From: Hydrogenophaga sp. Root209
GTDB lineage: Bacteria; Pseudomonadota; Gammaproteobacteria; Burkholderiales; Burkholderiaceae_C
NCBI RefSeq assembly: GCF_001428625.1
Contig: NZ_LMIE01000005.1
Coordinates: 117,001 to 181,000 of the forward strand
Direction of reading: 5' to 3'
Length of the DNA: 64,000 bases
The position numbers were made by a program, and so were the translations under genes. Every line of letters starts with the position of its first letter. Within the stretch, counting starts at the first letter, position 1. This document shows, one piece after another, positions 38,203 through 47,068 of the stretch. A model generated the notes under the pieces. That model searched no databases. It was not told the origin of the DNA and saw only the letters and a list, made by a program, of their open reading frames with translations.

Positions 38203-39183
38203 TCAGGCTGCCTTGCGACGCGCCCGCTTGGCAGGTGCGGCATCTTCAATGTGAGGCGTGCGCGCGTCGTAGGCGTCCACGATGCGCGCCACCAGCGGGT
38301 GGCGCACCACGTCGGCGCTGGACAGGCGCGTGATCGCGATGCCCTGCACGCGCTTCAACACACGCTCGGCGTCGATCAGGCCGCTCAGCTCGGTGCGCGG
38401 CAGGTCGATCTGGCTCACGTCGCCGGTGATCACCGCCTTGGCGCCGAAGCCGATGCGGGTGAGGAACATCTTCATCTGCTCCACCGTGGTGTTCTGCGCC
38501 TCGTCCAGGATCACGAAGGCGTGGTTGAGCGTGCGTCCGCGCATGAAGGCCAGCGGTGCGATCTCGATCTGCTGGCGCTCGAAGGCCTTCTGCACCTTCT
38601 CGGCGCCCATCAGGTCATAGAGCGCGTCGTACAGCGGGCGCAGGTACGGGTCCACCTTCTGGCCCAGGTCGCCGGGCAGGAAGCCCAACTTTTCACCGGC
38701 TTCCACGGCCGGGCGCGTGAGCACGATGCGCTGCACCGCGCTGCGCTCCAGCGCGTCCACAGCGCAGGCCACGGCGAGATACGTCTTGCCGGTGCCGGCC
38801 GGGCCGATGCCGAAGGTGATGTCGTGCGTGGCCATGTTCTCCAGGTAGCGCGCCTGGTTGGGCGTGCGCCCGCGCACCTCGCCGCGGCGCGTCTGCATGG
38901 CCAGGGCACCATCGCCGGGGTCGACCAGGGCGGTGTCGCCGCTGAGCATGAGCTGCACCTGCTCGGCCGGAATCGGCTTCTTCGCCATCTCGTACATGGC
39001 CTGCAGGGTTTCCAGCGCCTGGTTCACCTTGGGTTTGGTGCCCTCGATGCGGAACTGCTCGAAACGGTGCGCCACCTTGACCTGCAAGGCCGCCTCGATG
39101 CTGCGGATGTGGCTGTCCAGCGGGCCGCAGAGGTGACCCATGCGGACGTTGTCGGGCGGGGAGAAGGTGTGTCTGAGAATCAA
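38203..39183 (-). CDS. phoH: PhoH-like ATPase
   Basis: This 326-residue P-loop protein has an N-terminal RNA-binding-like region and a PhoH ATPase core with Walker A GIGPAGTGKTYLAVACA near 136, LTRPAVEAGEKLGFLPGD near 162 and Walker B AFVILDEAQNTT near 225. It is thought to act as an RNA helicase with YbeY. No ATG fits the conserved N-terminus; I use the TTG at 39183, preceded by AAGGA nine bases upstream. It heads phoH-mliC-ybeY and is divergent from ruvAB. Confidence 0.92.
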   Translation of the reverse strand: MILRHTFSPPDNVRMGHLCGPLDSHIRSIEAALQVKVAHRFEQFRIEGTKPKVNQALETLQAMYEMAKKPIPAEQVQLMLSGDTALVDPGDGALAMQTRRGEVRGRTPNQARYLENMATHDITFGIGPAGTGKTYLAVACAVDALERSAVQRIVLTRPAVEAGEKLGFLPGDLGQKVDPYLRPLYDALYDLMGAEKVQKAFERQQIEIAPLAFMRGRTLNHAFVILDEAQNTTVEQMKMFLTRIGFGAKAVITGDVSQIDLPRTELSGLIDAERVLKRVQGIAITRLSSADVVRHPLVARIVDAYDARTPHIEDAAPAKRARRKAA

Positions 39184-39213
39184 GCCGATAATTCCTTGAA
39201 ATTGAAGCCCCCA

Positions 39214-39275
39214 AACCTGGCTGCGCCAGGCCCCCCGAGGGGGTGCTGTCGTTCTTGGGACGGCCCGGCGAACGA
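39214..39275. repeat. Short GC-rich palindromic repeat between phoH and ruvA
   Basis: Two small hairpins lie side by side, CCTGGCTGCGCCAGG (39216-39230) and CCCCCCGAGGGGG (39231-39243), followed by GTG and a further CG-rich segment. Their order and loops resemble the first two hairpins of the repeats at 46971 and 60822, so this is probably a shorter or diverged member. It occupies the divergent promoter region of phoH and ruvA. Confidence 0.6.
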
Positions 39276-39289
39276 CAAAGGATATCCAG

Positions 39290-39868
39290 ATGATAGGCAA
39301 GTTGACCGGTACGTTGCTGGAGAAAAACCCACCCCAGATCCTGCTGGACTGCCACGGTGTCGGTTACGAGGTCGACGTGCCCATGAGCACGTTTTACAAC
39401 CTGCCCGGCACCGGTGAAAAAGTGGCCCTGCTCACCCACTTCGTGGTGCGCGAGGACGCCCAGATTCTCTACGGCTTTGGCACCGCCCCCGAACGTGAGG
39501 CCTTTCGCCAGCTCATCAAGATCAGTGGCGTGGGTCCGCGCACCGCGCTCTCGGTGCTCTCGGGCATGAGCGTGGGCGACCTGGCCCAGGCCATCAGCGC
39601 GCAGGACAGTGGCCGCATCATCAAGGTGCCCGGCATCGGCAAGAAGACCGCCGAGCGCCTGTTGCTCGAACTCAAGGGCAAGCTGGGTGCCGACTTGAAC
39701 CTGGGCGGCGCCGGCCCGGCGCAGAGCGACGTGCAGAGCGACATCCAGCAGGCCCTGATGGCGCTGGGCTACAGCGACAAGGACGCCGCCGCTGCCCTCA
39801 AGCCCCTGCCGGCCGATGTGGGTGTGAGCGAGGGCATCAAGCTCGCGCTGAAGGCACTGGCGAAATGA
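39290..39868 (+). CDS. ruvA: Holliday junction DNA helicase subunit RuvA
   Basis: RuvA binds four-way junctions and loads RuvB. The 192-residue protein has the N-terminal OB-fold ([20 protein letters not shown]), two helix-hairpin-helix motifs ([16 protein letters not shown] near 78, [19 protein letters not shown] near 113) and the C-terminal RuvB-binding domain ([20 protein letters not shown]). It is followed by ruvB after 8 bases. Confidence 0.97.
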   Translation: MIGKLTGTLLEKNPPQILLDCHGVGYEVDVPMSTFYNLPGTGEKVALLTHFVVREDAQILYGFGTAPEREAFRQLIKISGVGPRTALSVLSGMSVGDLAQAISAQDSGRIIKVPGIGKKTAERLLLELKGKLGADLNLGGAGPAQSDVQSDIQQALMALGYSDKDAAAALKPLPADVGVSEGIKLALKALAK

Positions 39869-39876
39869 AGAAGTAA

Positions 39877-40935
39877 ATGAGCATCCAGACCGACGACTTC
39901 GCCCCCGCGCCGCGCATGGTGTCCGCTGCGCCGGCCTCGCCCAAGGAAGAGGCGATCGAGCGCGCGCTGCGGCCCAAGCTGCTCGACGAATACGTGGGCC
40001 AGGTGAAGGTGCGCGAGCAGCTGGAGATCTTCATCGGCGCGGCAAAGAAGCGCAACGAGGCGCTGGATCACGTGCTGCTGTTCGGCCCGCCGGGGCTGGG
40101 CAAGACCACGCTGAGCCACATCATTGCGCAGGAGCTCGGCGTGAACCTGCGCCAGACCAGCGGGCCGGTGCTGGAAAAACCCAAGGACCTGGCCGCGCTG
40201 CTGACCAACCTCGAAGCCAACGACGTGCTCTTCATCGACGAGATCCACCGGCTCAGCCCGGTCGTCGAGGAGATCCTGTACCCCGCGCTGGAGGACTACC
40301 AGATCGACATCATGATCGGCGAAGGACCAGCTGCTCGCAGCATCAAGCTCGACCTGCAGCCGTTCACCCTGGTGGGCGCGACCACCCGCGCCGGCATGCT
40401 CACCAACCCGCTGCGCGACCGCTTCGGCATCGTCGCGCGCCTGGAGTTCTACACCTCGGAAGAGCTCGGCCGCATCGTCAAACGCAGCGCAGGTTTGCTG
40501 AATGCGCCGATGGACGAGGAGGGTGGCTTCGAGATCGCGCGCCGCTCGCGCGGCACACCGCGCATCGCGAACCGGCTGCTGCGCCGGGTGCGCGACTTCG
40601 CCGACGTGAAGGGCACGGGCAACATCACCAAAGACATTGCCAACCGCGCGCTGGCCATGCTCGACGTGGACCCGCAGGGCTTCGATCTGATGGACCGCAA
40701 GCTGCTCGAGGCCGTGATCCACCGCTTCGACGGCGGCCCGGTCGGACTGGACAACATTGCGGCCAGCATCGGCGAGGAGCGCGACACCATCGAAGACGTG
40801 ATCGAGCCCTACCTGATCCAGCAGGGCTTTTTGCAGCGCACGCCGCGTGGGCGCATCGCCACGCTGGCGGCCTACCGGCACCTGGGCGTGGCCCCGCCCA
40901 CCACCGACAACGGGCTGTTCCAGCCCGGCAACTGA
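39877..40935 (+). CDS. ruvB: Holliday junction DNA helicase subunit RuvB
   Basis: RuvB is the AAA+ motor for branch migration. The 352-residue protein shows [18 protein letters not shown] near 29, Walker [18 protein letters not shown] near 68, Walker [18 protein letters not shown] near 117, sensor 1 [11 protein letters not shown] near 166 and the C-terminal winged helix ([15 protein letters not shown]). It pairs with ruvA; ruvC is not in the window. Confidence 0.98.
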   Translation: MSIQTDDFAPAPRMVSAAPASPKEEAIERALRPKLLDEYVGQVKVREQLEIFIGAAKKRNEALDHVLLFGPPGLGKTTLSHIIAQELGVNLRQTSGPVLEKPKDLAALLTNLEANDVLFIDEIHRLSPVVEEILYPALEDYQIDIMIGEGPAARSIKLDLQPFTLVGATTRAGMLTNPLRDRFGIVARLEFYTSEELGRIVKRSAGLLNAPMDEEGGFEIARRSRGTPRIANRLLRRVRDFADVKGTGNITKDIANRALAMLDVDPQGFDLMDRKLLEAVIHRFDGGPVGLDNIAASIGEERDTIEDVIEPYLIQQGFLQRTPRGRIATLAAYRHLGVAPPTTDNGLFQPGN

Positions 40936-40948
40936 AGCCGCTTCCGCC

Positions 40949-42241
40949 ATGACCCTGTCTTCCGCTCAACGTCGCTGGGGATGGGGCGCAGCAGGGGTGT
41001 TGCTGCTGCTCGCGTTCTGGGCCGGCTGGCTCTGGCGCCACCCGAAGGTGGACGCCGTGGAACTGCGGTCGGCGCCCCTGGTGCGCAGCCTGCAGTTTTC
41101 GGCCCGCGTGGCCACGCTGTCGCGGGTGGAGATCGGCAGCACCATCACCGGGCGGGTGCAGGCTGTGCTGGTGGAAGAAGGCGCCAACGTTCGCCGGGGC
41201 GACGTGCTGCTGCGCCTGGAATCCGACGAACTCGCCGCAGCATTCACGCAGGCGGAGGCGGCCGAGCGCCAGGCCTCCGCGCGGCTGGCGGGCTTGCGCA
41301 GCACCGGGCGCACCGCCGCCCAGGCCGCGCTGGCCCAGACCGAAGCCACCGTGCGCGCCGCTCAAGCCGAGCTCAAACGCACCGAACAGCTGGTGGCGCA
41401 AGGCTTCGTGAGTGCCTCGCGTCTGGACGAGGTCCTGCGCGCTCTGGAAGTGGCCCAGGCACAGCAGACCAGCGCGCGTGCGCAGACGCGGGCCAATGAA
41501 GAAACAGGTTCTGATCTGGTGCAGGCCCAGGCTCAACTGGCCGTGGCACAAGCCACCACCCAGGCGGCGCAGGCCCGGATGGCGCAAGCCACGCTGGTGG
41601 CCCCGGCCGATGCGCAGGTGCTGTTGCGCGAGGTCGAGCCCGGCCAGATCGTGCAGCCTGGCAAAGCCTTGCTGGAGCTGGCCCTGGCCGGCCCCACGCA
41701 GATCAGCGCGCAGGTGGACGAGCGCTTCCTTGAACAACTGCAACCGGGCCAGAGTGCGCGGGTGGTGGCCGATGCATTTGCCGAGCAGCCCCTGGCCGCG
41801 CGCGTGCTGTCCATAGCCCCGTCGGTCGATGCGCAGCGCGGTGCCATTGAAGTCAAGCTCGCGCTGGACGCGCCTGCGCCGGCTTTCCTGCGCGAAGACA
41901 TGACGGTGTCGGTCGAGGTGGAAACCGCCAGGCGCGAGCGGGCGCTGGTGTTGCCGCTGGCCGCGTTGCGCAACTCGCTGCCCGACGGCTCGGCCACCGT
42001 GATGGTGAGTTCCGAGGGCCACGCGCGCGCCCGCTCGGTGAAGCTCGGCCTGCGCACGCTCGACGCCGCCGAGGTGGTGGACGGGCTGGCCGAGGGTGAG
42101 CTGGTGCTGATGGGCGGCACGCCCCAGGCCGACGACCGCGTGCGCGTGCGACGGGTGCCGTGGCAGCCGGGCACGCGCATGACCCCCGGTGCGGCAGCGC
42201 CCGACGCGGGCGCTGCACTGACCAACGCCATGGGGCGCTGA
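40949..42241 (+). CDS. HlyD/MacA-type periplasmic adaptor of an ABC exporter
   Basis: This 430-residue membrane-fusion protein has one N-terminal transmembrane helix (AAGVLLLLAFWAGWLW), a split lipoyl domain (GSTITGRVQAVLVEEGANVR near 61, then LVAPADAQVLLREVEPG near 215), a long helical hairpin rich in Ala, Gln and Glu at about 90-205, and beta-barrel plus membrane-proximal domains. It follows ruvB by 13 bases and heads the three-gene exporter with the FtsX-type permease and LolD-type ATPase. Confidence 0.92.
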   Translation: MTLSSAQRRWGWGAAGVLLLLAFWAGWLWRHPKVDAVELRSAPLVRSLQFSARVATLSRVEIGSTITGRVQAVLVEEGANVRRGDVLLRLESDELAAAFTQAEAAERQASARLAGLRSTGRTAAQAALAQTEATVRAAQAELKRTEQLVAQGFVSASRLDEVLRALEVAQAQQTSARAQTRANEETGSDLVQAQAQLAVAQATTQAAQARMAQATLVAPADAQVLLREVEPGQIVQPGKALLELALAGPTQISAQVDERFLEQLQPGQSARVVADAFAEQPLAARVLSIAPSVDAQRGAIEVKLALDAPAPAFLREDMTVSVEVETARRERALVLPLAALRNSLPDGSATVMVSSEGHARARSVKLGLRTLDAAEVVDGLAEGELVLMGGTPQADDRVRVRRVPWQPGTRMTPGAAAPDAGAALTNAMGR

Positions 42242-42259
42242 AAACGCCTGGATTCTCAT

Positions 42260-43486
42260 ATGAGCACATGGCTGGGTTTCGAGAGGCGCGTCGCGTTGCG
42301 CTTCCTGCGCGAAGGGCGCATGCAAACCGTGCTCATCATCGTGGGCGTGGCCGCCGGAGTGGCCGTGATCGCCTACATCTCGGCGCTCATCAGCGGCCTG
42401 CAGACCAACACCCTGAACAAGACACTCGGCGCGCAGGCCCACATCACCCTGAGCGCGCCCGACGACGTGGTGGCGCCGCCCGCCATCAGGGCGGCCGGCA
42501 CGACCACCCTGACAGAAGCCCAGCCGCGCGCGCAGCGCCTACGCTCGGTGGCCAACTGGCAGGCCTTGGTGCCACAGCTTGAACGCCTGCCCGGCATCGC
42601 GGCAGTCTCGCCCATGGTGGCCGGTGGTGCGCTGGCGCTGCGCGGCGAGGCCACACAATCCGTCTCGCTGTTCGGTGTGGAGCTCGACCGCTACGACCAC
42701 ATCGTCGGCCTGCGCAGCAAGGTGGTCAGCGGCAGCGCGCGCCTGGCGCCGGGCGAGGCGATCGTGGGGCGCGATCTCGCGGCCGATCTGGGCGTGCGCG
42801 TGGGCGACCGCCTCACGGTACAGACCAGCAGCGTGAGCGAATCGGTGCGCGTGACCGCACTGGTCGATTTCGGTGTGAAAGAACTCAACCGGCGCACCGT
42901 GATCCTGCCGCTGCGGGGTGCGCAAAGTCTGCTCGGCCTGCCCGGTGGCGCCACCACCATCGATCTGACGGTCAACGACGTGTGGGCCGCGCAGGGGCTG
43001 GTCGATGACCTGCGCCGTCAGCTGCCCTACCAGTTTGAGAGCTGGCAGGAGAGCAACGCCCAACTGGTCTCGGCGCTCAACGCGCAGTCGGTGAGCACGG
43101 GCCTCATCCGGGCCGTGGTGCTGGTGGTGGTGGTGCTGGGCATCGCCAGCGTGCTGGTGGTGTCGGTGGTGCAGAAGCGCCGCGAGATCGGCATCCTGCG
43201 CGCCATGGGTGCCACGCGCGGACAGGTGCTGCGGGTGTTCCTGGTGCAGGGCGCGGTGGTGGGCGCGGTGGGCTCGGTGCTCGGCATTGCGCTGGCCGTG
43301 TTCATGATCTGGGTGTTCACCACTTTCGTGCGCGGCTCCGATGGGCAGCCGCTGTTCTTCATTGTGCTGCCGCCCCTGCTCGCGCTGCAGGTGGCCGTCA
43401 TGGCCACCGCCTGCGGCGTGCTGGCGGCCATTGCGCCGGCCCGTCGCGCCGCAGCGATGGACCCGGGACAGGCCATCCGCTTGTGA
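42260..43486 (+). CDS. FtsX/MacB-type ABC transporter permease
   Basis: This 408-residue permease has a first transmembrane helix near 22-45, a periplasmic domain of about 225 residues (SVSLFGVELDRYDHIVGLRS, VGDRLTVQTSSVSESVR) and three C-terminal helices in the FtsX domain with EIGILRAMGATRGQVLRVFL near 310. The arrangement is that of MacB, LolC/E and DevC mechanotransmission transporters, which do not pass substrate through the membrane. Substrate unknown. Confidence 0.92.
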   Translation: MSTWLGFERRVALRFLREGRMQTVLIIVGVAAGVAVIAYISALISGLQTNTLNKTLGAQAHITLSAPDDVVAPPAIRAAGTTTLTEAQPRAQRLRSVANWQALVPQLERLPGIAAVSPMVAGGALALRGEATQSVSLFGVELDRYDHIVGLRSKVVSGSARLAPGEAIVGRDLAADLGVRVGDRLTVQTSSVSESVRVTALVDFGVKELNRRTVILPLRGAQSLLGLPGGATTIDLTVNDVWAAQGLVDDLRRQLPYQFESWQESNAQLVSALNAQSVSTGLIRAVVLVVVVLGIASVLVVSVVQKRREIGILRAMGATRGQVLRVFLVQGAVVGAVGSVLGIALAVFMIWVFTTFVRGSDGQPLFFIVLPPLLALQVAVMATACGVLAAIAPARRAAAMDPGQAIRL

Positions 43487-43490
43487 CGCG

Positions 43491-44207
<717 letters not shown>

Positions 44208-44226
44208 AAAACACACCGTGGGCACC

Positions 44227-45225
44227 ATGCCAGAATCCGGCATGCCCGTGACGCCGCAGCCCGCTTCGGAGACCGCCACCACCGCGCTCTACCGCGCGGC
44301 CTTGGGCCCGGTGAATGTCGGTCGTTATCTGCCCGTATTTGCCCGCTTCGACGAGGCGGGCCGCTCCGGTCCCAGCTGGAACTGGGCTGCAGCGCTCCTG
44401 ACACTGAACTGGCTGGCTTTTCGACAGCTCTGGGGCTTGGCTCTGGTGTACGTGGCGGCGGTGGAAGGGCTGGCCCTGCTGGTGCTGGGGCTGGGGCTGG
44501 GACGCGAATGGCTGGCCCGGCCGTCTCTCCTCGATGGGGGCCTTCTGGGCGCGATCCTTGTGCTGAGCTGCCTGATCCCCGGTGTTTATGGCAACGCCTG
44601 GCTGCATGCCGACGCGCGTCGCCGCATGACGCGTGCCGTTCGCGAGGCCAAAACCGTGCGTGAGGCGTGTGTGGCCCTGGCGCTGCGGGCCAGCAACCGC
44701 CGCCGCCTGCTGGGCCTGGGCGCCATCAACGGGGTGCTCGCGGTTGCAACCATCGTCATGTACTGGGGGCTGTCCCGATGGGCGGCCGACCGGCAGGTGC
44801 TGCCGATGGTGGCAGTGCCGGTGGTGGTGGCGCCTGCCGAACCATCGCCACTCGCGCCGGCAGAGACCGCGGCCGTGGCCACACCACCACCCATGGAGTC
44901 TGTTGCTGAGCCGCCACCCGTGCCACCGGCCGAACCACCGTCCTTGGAGCCCGCCATTGCTGCAGCACCTGCACCGGCGCCCACGCCGGCCGCGCAGGAG
45001 GGATTCGCCATCAACGTGGGGCTGTTCGCCGACGCCACCAACGCCGAGCGCGTGCACACCCGGCTCATCGATGCGGGCTTGCCGGCCTACATCCAGGTGG
45101 TCGATTCTTCCAGCGGGCGGCGCACGCGCGTGCGGGTCGGGCCGTTCGCCAGCCGCGCCCTGGCCGACGAAGCGGCGCCGCGCATCCGCGCGCTGGGGCT
45201 GGACGCGGTGGTGTTCCGGCAGTAA
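44227..45225 (+). CDS. Membrane protein with N-terminal DUF2628-like region and C-terminal SPOR domain
   Basis: This 332-residue protein has three or four hydrophobic segments within about residues 55-205 (LALVYVAAVEGLALLVLGLG, LLGAILVLSCLIPGVYG, LGLGAINGVLAVATIVMYW). A long Pro/Ala/Glu linker follows at about 210-260, and residues about 262-330 are a SPOR domain (FAINVGLFADATNAERVHTR, RRTRVRVGPFASRALADEA). SPOR domains bind denuded glycan at the division septum. An in-frame GTG at 44218 is an alternative start. The role is probably at the cell division site, from the domain alone. Confidence 0.85.
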   Translation: MPESGMPVTPQPASETATTALYRAALGPVNVGRYLPVFARFDEAGRSGPSWNWAAALLTLNWLAFRQLWGLALVYVAAVEGLALLVLGLGLGREWLARPSLLDGGLLGAILVLSCLIPGVYGNAWLHADARRRMTRAVREAKTVREACVALALRASNRRRLLGLGAINGVLAVATIVMYWGLSRWAADRQVLPMVAVPVVVAPAEPSPLAPAETAAVATPPPMESVAEPPPVPPAEPPSLEPAIAAAPAPAPTPAAQEGFAINVGLFADATNAERVHTRLIDAGLPAYIQVVDSSSGRRTRVRVGPFASRALADEAAPRIRALGLDAVVFRQ

Positions 45226-45262
45226 GCCGGACAACGGCGGGCCTGTGCTACATTGCCAACCC

Positions 45263-45334
45263 ATGAAAGCGCGCAACTTCTTTGCCTTTTACTTTTGGTT
45301 CTCAGTCCCCGGCGGACGAGAGGCGAGGCTGTAA
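45263..45334 (+). CDS. Aromatic-amino-acid leader peptide upstream of aroG
   Basis: This 23-codon reading frame contains NFFAFYFWF: five Phe, one Tyr and one Trp within nine codons (45275-45301). It ends in TAA just before an attenuator and has no coding purpose other than ribosome stalling. A TACATT hexamer at 45249-45254 could be the -10 box, which would put transcription start within a few bases of the ATG, making the message almost leaderless; there is no Shine-Dalgarno sequence. It is the sensor part of an attenuator for the DAHP synthase gene. Confidence 0.85.
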   Translation: MKARNFFAFYFWFSVPGGREARL

Positions 45335-45390
45335 GCGCATCACCCCATCTCGATCAAACCGCCGGAGCCCTCAGCCCGGCGGTTTTTTTT
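45309..45390 (+). promoter_or_regulatory. Transcription attenuator: antiterminator and terminator hairpins of aroG
   Basis: Two structures compete for CCGCCGG at 45359-45365. As terminator it pairs with CCGGCGG at 45376-45382, extended by AAA/TTT and followed by an eight-T run (45383-45390). As antiterminator it pairs with CCGGCGG at 45309-45315, inside the leader reading frame, strengthened by CGAGA (45317-45321) with TCTCG (45348-45352). A ribosome stalled in the aromatic codons leaves the 5' antiterminator strand free; a ribosome that reaches the stop at 45332-45334 covers it and termination follows. Confidence 0.88.
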
Positions 45391-45434
45391 CGACCTTGTT
45401 TCCTTAACCGCAACACCAGCCCAGGAGCCCCGTG

Positions 45435-46568
45435 ATGACCGCGAAACATGCCCCAGCCAGCAGCGATGCCTGGCACACCCGTTCGATCGACAAGACCAGC
45501 CAGACCGACGACGAACGCATCAAGGACATCACCGTGTTGCCACCCCCCGAGCACCTGATCCGCTTCTTCCCCATTGGCGGCACGCCAGTGGAGAGGCTGA
45601 TCAGCCAGACCCGTCAGCGCATCCACAACATCCTGCACGGCAAGGACGACCGCCTGCTGGTGATCATCGGCCCGTGTTCCATCCACGACCCGGCCGCCGC
45701 GGTGGACTACGCGCGCCGCCTGCAGCCACTGCGTGAGAAATACGCCGACACACTCGAGATCGTGATGCGCGTGTACTTCGAGAAGCCCCGCACCACGGTG
45801 GGCTGGAAAGGGCTGATCAACGACCCCTACCTGGACGAGAGCTTCCGCATCGACGAAGGCTTGCGCATCGCGCGCCAGTTGCTGATCGAGATCAACCGCC
45901 TGGGCCTGCCCGCCGGCAGCGAGTTCCTTGACGTGATCTCGCCGCAATACATCGGCGACCTGATCGCCTGGGGCGCCATCGGCGCGCGCACCACCGAGAG
46001 CCAGGTGCACCGCGAGCTGGCCTCGGGCCTCTCAGCCCCGATCGGCTTCAAGAACGGCACCGACGGCAACATCAAGATTGCGACCGACGCGATTCAAGCT
46101 GCCTCGCGTGGCCACCACTTCCTGTCGGTGCACAAGAACGGCCAGGTCGCTATCGTGCAGACCAACGGCAACAAGGATTGCCACGTGATCCTGCGCGGCG
46201 GCAAGGCCCCCAATTACGACGCCGCCAGCGTTGCCGCGTCGGTGAAGGAGCTCGAAGCCGCCAAGCTGGCGCCGCGCCTGATGGTGGATTGCAGCCATGC
46301 CAACAGCAGCAAGCAGCACGAGAAGCAGCTCGACGTGGCGCGCGACATCGCCAGCCAGATCGCCAGCGGCTCGCGCAGCGTGTTCGGCGTGATGATCGAG
46401 AGCCACATCGAAGCCGGCGCGCAAAAATTCACCCCGGGCAAGGACGAGGTGGGCGCGCTCAAGTACGGACAGAGCATCACCGATGCCTGCCTGGGCTGGA
46501 GCGATTCGCTGCAGGCACTCGAGGTGTTGTCCGGCGCGGTTCAGTCCGCGCGCAAGGCGAAGGCCTGA
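45435..46568 (+). CDS. aroG: 3-deoxy-7-phosphoheptulonate (DAHP) synthase
   Basis: This is the first enzyme of the shikimate pathway, condensing phosphoenolpyruvate and erythrose 4-phosphate. The 377-residue protein is a class I-alpha enzyme of AroFGH type: LVIIGPCSIHDPAAAVDYA near 76, YFEKPRTTVGWKGLINDP near 115, PIGFKNGTDGNIKIATDAI near 198 and DCSHANSSKQ near 285. AGGAG is 8 bases before the ATG at 45435; a GTG three bases earlier is less well placed. Expression is controlled by the leader-peptide attenuator just upstream, which implies response to charged tRNA-Phe, with Tyr and Trp as possible inputs. Confidence 0.97.
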   Translation: MTAKHAPASSDAWHTRSIDKTSQTDDERIKDITVLPPPEHLIRFFPIGGTPVERLISQTRQRIHNILHGKDDRLLVIIGPCSIHDPAAAVDYARRLQPLREKYADTLEIVMRVYFEKPRTTVGWKGLINDPYLDESFRIDEGLRIARQLLIEINRLGLPAGSEFLDVISPQYIGDLIAWGAIGARTTESQVHRELASGLSAPIGFKNGTDGNIKIATDAIQAASRGHHFLSVHKNGQVAIVQTNGNKDCHVILRGGKAPNYDAASVAASVKELEAAKLAPRLMVDCSHANSSKQHEKQLDVARDIASQIASGSRSVFGVMIESHIEAGAQKFTPGKDEVGALKYGQSITDACLGWSDSLQALEVLSGAVQSARKAKA

Positions 46569-46642
46569 AACGGTCTGCGGGCTTTCACGGGGTGCCTCCT
46601 CGTGGGCGAGGGCCACAATGGAAGCCCATCAGGAGATTCACC

Positions 46643-46963
46643 ATGCGAAGCCAAGTCACCGTGAGCTGGGGCCGCTCGGCCGTTTACCACTTCGATCTGG
46701 AAGAGGTGCAGCCGATGCCGCACGATCTGGCTCGCGCGTGGCTGGACGAGCAGTTCACGTTCCTCGGCTGCGAGCCGATCCGTCCCACCGGCAAGGTGCT
46801 CACGGCCGACAAGATCCTGGGGGTGGCCGAGGCGGTGGGCGAAGAGCGCTTTCGCGATGAGGCGCACCGCGCCTGGGCCATGGCGTTTGCACGGGCGACC
46901 AGCGCCGCGCTGGCAAAACCCGTGGTGTCGGTGGATGTCCCTGCCCAGGCGTTGAGCTACTAG
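46643..46963 (+). CDS. Conserved hypothetical protein
   Basis: This 106-residue protein is of no recognised family. It opens RSQVTVSWGRSAVYHFDLEE and has a mostly helical, soluble-looking remainder (LARAWLDEQFTFLGCEPI, KILGVAEAVGEERFRDEAHR). An AGGAG ribosome site sits 7-8 bases before the ATG and codon use resembles its neighbours, so the gene is credible. It follows aroG by 74 bases on the same strand. Function unknown. Confidence 0.72.
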   Translation: MRSQVTVSWGRSAVYHFDLEEVQPMPHDLARAWLDEQFTFLGCEPIRPTGKVLTADKILGVAEAVGEERFRDEAHRAWAMAFARATSAALAKPVVSVDVPAQALSY

Positions 46964-46970
46964 CAGGGGA

Positions 46971-47046
46971 GCACCCCCGCGCCGCCTTCGGCGTCACCCC
47001 CTCCAGGGAGGCGCATCCTGCGGCCTGGCAAAGCCAGTTCCGCGGA
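46971..47046 (-). repeat. GC-rich multi-hairpin repeat, copy 1 (inverted relative to copy 2)
   Basis: Read on the minus strand this begins CCGCGGAACTGGCTTTGCCA, continues GGCCGCAGG, a CCTCCCTGGAGGGGG hairpin, a GCCGAAGGC hairpin and ends CGCGGGGGTGC. Copy 2 at 60822-60894 has the same order and about the same length, differing mainly within hairpin arms by compensating changes. It lies in the convergent gap between the hypothetical gene and mpl. Confidence 0.82.
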
Positions 47047-47068
47047 AGCTCTGGCAGTGAGGGCTTTT

